DNA of 64,000 nucleotides, taken from NCBI RefSeq assembly GCF_013409045.1, contig NZ_JACCBT010000001.1, positions 5,518,001-5,582,000 of the forward strand, written 5' to 3'. The notes under the pieces are model-generated. The model was not told the origin of the DNA, did not search any database, and saw nothing but the letters and a program-made list of their open reading frames with translations. The stretch is from Actinomadura citrea (GTDB lineage: Bacteria; Actinomycetota; Actinomycetes; Streptosporangiales; Streptosporangiaceae). This document shows, in pieces, positions 59,428 to 64,000 of the stretch (positions within the stretch are counted from its first letter, which is position 1; every line of letters starts with the position of its first letter). The translations under genes were made by a program, and so were the position numbers.

Positions 59428-60044
59428 CCTGCCGCACCCACCGGGCGTCTGGACCGATACCGCCCATCCCGGCCACACCGCCCCGGCCCCGACAGCGTCG
59501 ACCCACTTGCCCCGCTTCAGACACCCGGCGCCATCGGTTTCGGACTGCGCCACGCAACCGAACCCGATCGGCATGGCTCCTAGCAGGAGCACCAAACCGA
59601 CCCTCTGGTCGTCGCCGCTGGGGTCGAGCGGCGCAGCGGCGGTGATCGCACGGTACGGCGATGCGGCCGAGAGGCCCGCCTGCCCGCGATGGAGATGGAC
59701 GGTCTTGGACTCGGCGACGATCACCGCCATGGCCATCGAAATGACTCGCCTGCGCCGAGACGCCCAGGGGACCGCCGCGAAACCACGGTGACAACGGGAC
59801 TACGCCGGTCACCACGTTCTCGACGCCCCGGCCGGTCTCCGCCCGCTGAACCCGGGGTTGAGGAACCTGCGGACAGCCGCTGGACGGCGATGGATCTTGA
59901 AGGGTTCGCCCTGCTCAACGGGCAAGGCTCCACCTTGGCGGTGTTCTCCCGAACGTGACCCCAGGGCCGAAGTAGCTCTGTGATCAGTCACGGTTGCGGT
60001 TCGTGATCGTCACGAACCGGGCGTACCGCCGGGGCGACCACTCC
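59428..60044. other. intergenic region, nothing assigned
   Basis: No convincing gene. The sequence near 59844-59876 is an imperfect inverted copy of 59108-59140, sharing TTCCTCAACCCCGG and its complement. Confidence 0.3.
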
Positions 60045-60598
60045 TCAGAAGGCAGCCACCTTGGGGTAGTGCCGGATGAAGTTTGTCCGCGTGATGTCCG
60101 GCTCGGATGCGTCGATCGCGATGGCGATGTATCCGCGGCTCGCGTGAAGAGACCAGTCACGGCCCGCGTCGCGGTAAGCGCTGAAGGCGGCGGCGAACTC
60201 CTCCGCCGTCCCGATGACGGCATCGGACAGGTATGCGGTCGAGCCCTTGTCGGAAAGAGGTGAGGCGCCCAATCTGCCGACCGATTCGAGGACGCCCGTC
60301 TCTCCGATTGCCGAGAAGAACTCCGCGAGTTGGTCGGTACTCGCGGCGTCGGGGGCGATGAGGTGCACACCGCACCCCCGGTCCGGCTTGTTCTCCGAAT
60401 CGCCTCGGCGGCCAAGCTGAACGCCCTGACCTGCTGGTCGGAGATGGCGCGCGGCTTGAGCCTCTGAGCCTGCGGCGCGTACGAGACGCAAACGAGCGGC
60501 GCCTGCGCGAGCGCCATCCCGCCCGCCGCCATCAGGTCCATCACCTGCCCGGTCGTGAACGGCTTGCCGACGTCCATGAGCGTGGTGACCGCGACCAT
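60045..60598 (-). pseudogene. hypothetical protein with one frameshift
   Basis: ATG 60598 has GGGGAG seven bases upstream and opens a frame reading VAVTTLMDVGKPFTTGQVMD, MAAGGMALAQAPLVCVSYAP and AISDQQVRAFSLAAEAIR. Near 60390 the coding signal moves to another frame: DRGCGVHLIAPDAASTDQLA, EFFSAIGETGVLESVGRLGA, EEFAAAFSAYRDAGRDWSLH and a clean C-terminus ITRTNFIRHYPKVAAF. Joined, this is a protein of about 183 aa of unknown family. Either the gene is freshly broken or the sequence has a one-base error. It follows a small Cys-motif gene in the same direction. Confidence 0.6.
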
Positions 60599-60618
60599 GA
60601 TGACTCCCCACTCGTGTG

Positions 60619-60825
60619 TCACCCGGCCCACGCGGGCGGGCGGCACCGCTGGTGGTGCAGTGACGCCGTAGCGAACCCGTCCTCTTCCCGGACCTCCAGC
60701 GCGGGCCTCCCCCATCGCCCGAGCGACCGTCCACACATCTGGCAGTCGACCGGCCACAGGTTCGCCTCCAGATCGGCGAGCACCCGCGGGCCGAGCCGCC
60801 CCCGGGTCACCGAGTCGATCCGCAT
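60619..60825 (-). CDS. small Cys-motif (zinc-ribbon-like) protein
   Basis: The 68-aa product reads RGRLGPRVLADLEANLWPVD, CQMCGRSLGRWGRPALEV, then TASLHHQRCRPPAWAG. The CxxC pair, the LHH and the final RC give a plausible zinc site. The pattern resembles the N-terminal part of longer actinomycete proteins I have seen as unknown, in which CQTCG and ASLHHxRC are conserved. Here it ends at a TGA just before the next gene, so it may be a truncated remnant or a stand-alone small zinc protein. Confidence 0.5.
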   Translation of the reverse strand: MRIDSVTRGRLGPRVLADLEANLWPVDCQMCGRSLGRWGRPALEVREEDGFATASLHHQRCRPPAWAG

Positions 60826-61145
60826 GCTTGGAGCCGCCCTCGTCCAGCCTCATCCGTGTCGGGGGCACCGAAAGGGCTCCAACGATCACAGGGTCCGCTG
60901 TGGATCACCACCCCCCGACGACAAGGCCAAACGATCCAAGTGATCAAAGCCCCCGCTCGGATGATCTTGTCACATGGGTGTCACGCACCCGTGTCACGCG
61001 GCGTCATGACAAACCCGTCAGGGCCGTCATAGAGCGCTGACCTGCAACTCTCTCGCCCCGCCCCCTTTCGTAGTTCGGGGGCCTGGTCAGGCCAAGACGT
61101 TCGCCGAGTACTGCGTTTCTGCGGTCAATGAGGAGAACCGAAAGA
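60826..61145. other. intergenic region, nothing assigned
   Basis: No gene is recognised in these 320 nt. It contains the GTCACGCACCCGTGTCACGC area, rich in short CAC/GTG repeats. Confidence 0.3.
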
Positions 61146-61171
61146 GCGGCCCTCCTCGAAAGGAGAGCCGC
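61146..61171 (-). terminator. stem-loop after the 46-aa gene
   Basis: GCGGC-c-CTCC-TCGAAA-GGAG-a-GCCGC forms a nine-pair stem with one mismatch, 28 nt past the stop of the minus-strand small gene. Confidence 0.5.
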
Positions 61172-61198
61172 CTGAGTGCACGGCCGCGAGGGCCGCGG

Positions 61199-61339
61199 TC
61201 ACTTCTCCGGAAGCACAGCCTCAGCCTCGGCAGCGGCATCCTCGGGGCTCTTGCCGGCGTCCAGGGCCGCCGTGTAGATCCGGTCGCTCTCCGAGAGGAG
61301 CTCTTCTCGCTTCTCGGACTCTTGACTTGCGGACATCAT
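61199..61339 (-). CDS. small acidic helical protein (46 aa)
   Basis: AAGGAGG precedes a double ATG at 61339/61336. The product begins MMSASQESEKREELLSESDR and continues with YTAALDAGKSPEDAAAEAEA before VLPEK, a strongly acidic helix-forming sequence with normal codon use. A hairpin follows the stop. Its ATG overlaps the stop of an upstream frame that looks like the end of a lost gene (ATGA), so it was the second gene of a coupled pair. The family is unknown; the size and charge would suit an adaptor, anti-sigma-like or antitoxin peptide, which is speculation. Confidence 0.55.
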   Translation of the reverse strand: MMSASQESEKREELLSESDRIYTAALDAGKSPEDAAAEAEAVLPEK

Positions 61340-61485
61340 TGCCCTCCTTGTTTGCCCAGACCTGAGCTTTCGTGCCACAGGTCGAAGAAGACTGTCCGTG
61401 CTTGCCCGATCTCCGCACCATCGCTGACAGCCTCGATGGTCTCGCGCAGAGCGCGGCGGTCGAAAGGGACGGCGGCGCGGGCGGG
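61336..61485 (-). pseudogene. C-terminal remnant of an unknown gene
   Basis: The frame reads VPFDRRALRETIEAVSDGAE, IGQARTVFFDLWHESSGLGK and QGGQ-stop, with good coding character but no start codon after the preceding in-frame stop. The TGA overlaps the ATG of the 46-aa gene. I do not recognise the family. Confidence 0.4.
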
Positions 61486-61693
61486 GGGAGAGGCTTAAGC
61501 CGGATTCGCCTCGCTGTCCATCGGCATCGGCAACACCAGCGCTTCGGAGAACGGGCCCGCGTCACCGTCGTCTCGTCCGGCGGACCACCACCCAGCCCGT
61601 CCGCAGCATCAAAGCCCACCGGCCCCGCAAGGCGGGGTACCGGTAGTCCTGTAGGAGGAACCACCAGATATGCCCCTGAGCTGGGGTTTTTGG

Positions 61694-61780
61694 TCAGGGC
61701 TGGCTGCGGTGGCGGTAGATGGTGGGGCGGGTGACGCCGAATTCGTCGGCGATCTGCCGACTGCGTGATCTCGGTTTTAC
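61694..61780 (-). pseudogene. recombinase helix-turn-helix fragment
   Basis: SRQIADEFGVTRPTIYRHRS followed by QP and a stop is the usual C-terminal helix-turn-helix of serine recombinases. Nothing else of the gene remains. Confidence 0.5.
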
Positions 61781-61866
61781 CTCCTCCTGGCCTGAGTGCC
61801 GCCGTCGTCGTTCCTCTCGTCGTGCTGCGCGGTGACATCGTCGCGAGATTGCGCCGCGGGGCGTGT

Positions 61867-62030
61867 TCAGGAGCCGACGCCGTTGAGCAGGGTGTCGATG
61901 AGCCGTGTGGTGAGGGCGTCGATGTCGGGCTCGGCGGTGCGGCCGTCCTGGGTCACCTCGTGGATGAGGGGCGTAGTAGCAGCGCCGCACCCATATGACA
62001 TCGACGTCGGCGCGGATGAGGCCGAAGGTC
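61867..62030 (-). pseudogene. TetR-family regulator, C-terminal relic
   Basis: The minus strand reads QTFGLIRADVDVIWVRRCYY and then, in a shifted frame, PLIHEVTQDGRTAEPDIDAL and TTRLIDTLLNGVGS. This is the end of a TetR ligand domain. The remaining coding signal stops at about 62030, where a plus-strand SDR lacking its N-terminus begins. Confidence 0.6.
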
Positions 62031-62461
62031 TGCGCGCGGCGCTGCCCAGCCTGCTGCGGCGGCGTGGCGCCATCGTCAACGTCTCGTCCAACGGGGCCCG
62101 GATCCCGCACGCCGGGCCCATTGCGTACACGACGGCGAAGGCGGCGCTGACGGCGTTCGGCAAGGCCCTGGTCGAGGAGTTCGGGCCGCGGGGTGTGCGG
62201 GTCAACACGGTGTCACCCGGCCCGGTCCGCACCGCCATGTGGGAGGACCCCAACGGCTACGGCGCCGAGCTCGCCGCGTCGATGGGCCTGGAGAGGGAGC
62301 AGCTGGTGGCCGGGCTGCCCGCGGCCATGGGCATGACCACGGGCAGGCTCGTCGAACCAGCGGAGGTCGGGGCGCTCATCGCCTACCTCGCCTCGCCGCT
62401 CGCGAGCAGCATCACCGGAGCCGACCACCTCATCGACGGCGGTGCGGTCAAGACCGCGTGA
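62031..62461 (+). pseudogene. short-chain dehydrogenase/reductase, C-terminal part
   Basis: The frame reads ALPSLLRRRGAIVNVSSNGA, then IAYTTAKAALTAFGKALVEE (the YxxxK catalytic pair), GVRVNTVSPGPVRTAMW and IAYLASPLASSITGADHLID. These are the SDR catalytic Ser, Tyr and Lys and the C-terminus. The N-terminal TGxxxGIG cofactor motif is absent, so about 100 residues are missing. The open frame continues upstream to 61796, but that part is antisense to the TetR relic. It would not bind NAD(P). Confidence 0.7.
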
Positions 62462-62896
62462 GGATCCGTGCGCTTGCTGTACGGGGCTCCGGGACTCTAC
62501 TGACGGGTAGCTGCGCTAAGGACTGACTAACACGGCCGGTGGCAACAGAGCCAACGTTTCGAGTGCGCCGTCGTCCCGGGTGGCTTGAGCTTCTGACCCG
62601 GACCGCGGCGTCAGCCGGCGGGCACTTGAGATCGACGACAGGCCATGCGAGTCCGTTGTTCCTGTTGCGTCGCATTCATGTGGAGCCCCACATTGCGCAC
62701 CGCACAACGGCGGCTCGCAACGTCTCCGTTCCCTCTCGAACGTGATCACGCTCCGAGCGGACCGGGAACTTGCTTTTCTCGCGACGTCAGTGCGGCGCGG
62801 TGGAAGCTGAATGCGGCCGGTCCGGCGACGCGGTCGCGTGATCGCGAAGCGGGACGGGGCCCGGTCTGGGGCGGCCCGTCCCTCGTTCCTTCACGC
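62462..62896. other. intergenic region, nothing assigned
   Basis: About 435 nt without a recognisable gene on either strand. Confidence 0.35.
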
Positions 62897-63229
62897 TCAG
62901 GGTTTGTGGCACTCCGCGCTGATCGGAGCCGTGGTCATCTCGACCTCAAGCATGTTGACCTGGTCCGACTCGCCCATCTTCTTCAGGCGCGGCCCCGCCG
63001 CCTTCACCGCGTCGCTGCCGGTATAGCGGGAGGCGACGTCGCCCAGATCCTTCAGGGAATCGAACACGCCCTTGTTCGAGAACGGATGCGGCCGCGTGTA
63101 TTCCGACCGGAAGTGCTTGTAGGCCGAGCACAGGTCGTCCACGTCGGTCGGTCCCGTGTCGGCGCACCCTGCCACCAGCGCCGTCGGCAGGAGAACGGCG
63201 GCCGCTGTGAGCACGCGCACGCTCCTCAC
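62897..63229 (-). CDS. small lipoprotein (110 aa)
   Basis: The frame starts at GTG 63229, preceded by GGGAGG, and overlaps the stop of a 35-aa ORF (GTGA). Residues 1-24 are a lipoprotein signal (VRVLTAAAVLLPTALVAGC). The mature part is helical: DVDDLCSAYKHFRSEYTRPH, FDSLKDLGDVASRYTGSDAV, and MLEVEMTTAPISAECHKP at the end, with two further cysteines that could form a disulfide. I do not recognise the family. It should sit on the outer face of the membrane. The companion small ORF suggests a two-gene unit of unknown role. Confidence 0.7.
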   Translation of the reverse strand: MRSVRVLTAAAVLLPTALVAGCADTGPTDVDDLCSAYKHFRSEYTRPHPFSNKGVFDSLKDLGDVASRYTGSDAVKAAGPRLKKMGESDQVNMLEVEMTTAPISAECHKP

Positions 63230-63333
63230 CGGTCGTCCCTCCCCGCGATAGTGACGTCGGCCAGGTCCATGTCCTGTCCCGACTTGATATGCGGCGGGAC
63301 GTGCCGCGCGTCGTCGTCCATGTGTGCCCCCAT
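63226..63333 (-). CDS. very small ORF (35 aa) coupled to the lipoprotein gene
   Basis: ATG 63333 (or 63321) opens a frame reading MGAHMDDDARHVPPHIKSGQ, then DMDLADVTIAGRDDR before a TGA that overlaps the lipoprotein GTG. The acidic, non-repetitive sequence and the 4-nt overlap argue for a real peptide. GGTGGGG lies upstream. No family is known to me. Confidence 0.4.
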   Translation of the reverse strand: MGAHMDDDARHVPPHIKSGQDMDLADVTIAGRDDR

Positions 63334-63660
63334 TTCCCCACCGGAGAAGCACGACTTTGGACAACGCGGACGGAAGCCGCAACGGCCCCTCCGGCGCCCC
63401 GACCCGCCTCTCCGGACCTTCGCAGGTCGCAGGCGGGATCGGGGTGCATCGGTCGAACGGAATCAACCGCCCTGTGCCTCATCTGAGCCACAGCCGGAAC
63501 CTGAGGAGGAATCGCGCGGGCACGGTCGAGGCCGACAACGCGCAGGTCCGCAGCCGGGCACCTGCTCGGACACGGTGTGCGCGCTCCTCGCCCGGGTGGG
63601 AACGCGGGTGCCGCCCGGTGATGATGGCGCTTCGCACACGCGCACAGAACGGGGGAGCTA
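63334..63660. promoter_or_regulatory. divergent promoter region
   Basis: About 330 nt between the minus-strand small-ORF/lipoprotein unit and the plus-strand glycosyltransferase gene. No gene is recognised. GGGGGAG at its right end is the ribosome-binding site of the latter. Confidence 0.4.
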
Positions 63661-64000
63661 ATGAAGGACGCGAACACCGGACGGATCGAGGATGGCTGGA
63701 ACCTCGTATACGGCGGCTCCCCGGCGCCCGATTCCCAGGTATCCGGTTCTCCGGCGCCCGCTTCACCGCACCCGGCCCTCCCGAAGCCTGTTCGGACGCC
63801 GGACCGCCGTGTCCGCACCGTGCTGGTCGTCGCCGACGAATGGTTCCCGGCACGCGGTGGCCTCAGCGCCCTGAACCGCTACCTCTGCCGGGCCCTGGCC
63901 AGCGCGGGTGTCGACGTGTTCTGCCTGGTCCCTGGCCTGACCGACGACGAACGACGCGATATGGAGGACGCCGGGGTGCGTCCGATCATCGCGCTGCGGG
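63661..64000 (+). CDS. glycosyltransferase family 4-type protein, 5' part
   Basis: ATG 63661 follows GGGGGAG at 4-nt spacing, and the frame stays open to the window end (113 codons). The first 50 residues are a Pro/Ser/Gly-rich linker with a direct repeat (GSPAPDSQVSGSPAPAS). Then RTVLVVADEWFPARGGLSAL and NRYLCRALASAGVDVFCLVP form the N-terminal Rossmann unit of a GT-B glycosyltransferase (the GG-loop acceptor site). In actinomycetes such ADEWxPxxGG domains also head larger multidomain proteins, so the full architecture cannot be judged. It is probably cytosolic. The gene is divergent from the lipoprotein unit. Confidence 0.7.
   Translation, partial: MKDANTGRIEDGWNLVYGGSPAPDSQVSGSPAPASPHPALPKPVRTPDRRVRTVLVVADEWFPARGGLSALNRYLCRALASAGVDVFCLVPGLTDDERRDMEDAGVRPIIALR

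Noticed and set aside
61796-62030. Full-length SDR starting at 61796
   Set aside because: The first part of this frame is antisense to a TetR relic and lacks the cofactor-binding motif.

Overview
The window is high-GC actinomycete chromosome: codon use is strongly GC-biased, Tat signal peptides and lipoproteins are common, and the regulators are TetR, GntR, LuxR and AraC types. An Actinomadura- or Nonomuraea-like host is my inference from style, not a demonstrated identity. Four zones can be read.

(1) 1-15.4 kb is a decayed accessory zone. It opens with the 3' part of an alanine-dehydrogenase-like gene. It then holds many broken genes: a LuxR regulator, a mercuric-reductase-like flavoprotein abutting an alpha/beta hydrolase, modA, and a TetR/hydrolase pair. 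Fragments of IS5- and IS1182-type transposases and two tRNA 3'-half-like sequences suggest repeated integration and excision. Intact genes here are a FAD/NAD(P)-binding protein, a DUF1622 membrane protein, a TOBE-domain protein and a large hemopexin-metalloprotease.

(2) 15.4-31.5 kb holds mostly exported or envelope proteins. These are an L,D-transpeptidase-like lipoprotein without the catalytic Cys, an ice-binding-type (DUF3494) protein with a 21 x 27-nt repeat, a polytopic membrane protein, a PLP decarboxylase, an M4 protease, a TPR/retropepsin-like protein and an alpha/beta hydrolase. At 21.1-24.1 kb lies a compact, poorly described five-function cassette: unknown protein, membrane thioredoxin-like protein, Tat-exported Cys/Trp-rich small protein, membrane protein split by an in-frame UGA, and a small CxxC protein.

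(3) 32-56.2 kb is the functional core, a catabolic island that looks built for aromatic dicarboxylates. A long minus-strand block (49.8 to 32 kb) encodes an ABC ATPase, CoxG-like protein, HpcH/HpaI aldolase, LigJ-like 4-oxalomesaconate hydratase, TPP enzyme, three 4,5-dihydroxyphthalate-decarboxylase (Pht5)-like proteins, a DUF3500 protein, a LigI-like amidohydrolase, a GntR regulator, a carboxylesterase, an ABC permease, a lactonase-type propeller, a substrate-binding lipoprotein and a TolB-like protein. A plus-strand block (51.1-56.2 kb) carries a second ABC transporter, a fourth Pht5-like protein and a second, very similar GntR regulator. Many junctions are 1-11 nt overlaps. Six copies of a 13-bp ATTGT-N3-ACAAT-type palindrome, in three pairs, sit in the main intergenic regions and are the best operator candidates for the two GntR proteins. 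No ring-cleavage dioxygenase is present. Two relics of substrate-binding-protein genes show the island was duplicated and trimmed.

(4) 56.2-64 kb is again accessory and partly decayed: a broken serine recombinase, a quinone-oxidoreductase/TetR divergent pair, frameshifted unknown genes, a TetR/SDR pair that has lost both 5' ends, a small lipoprotein operon, and the start of a GT4-type glycosyltransferase gene running off the end.
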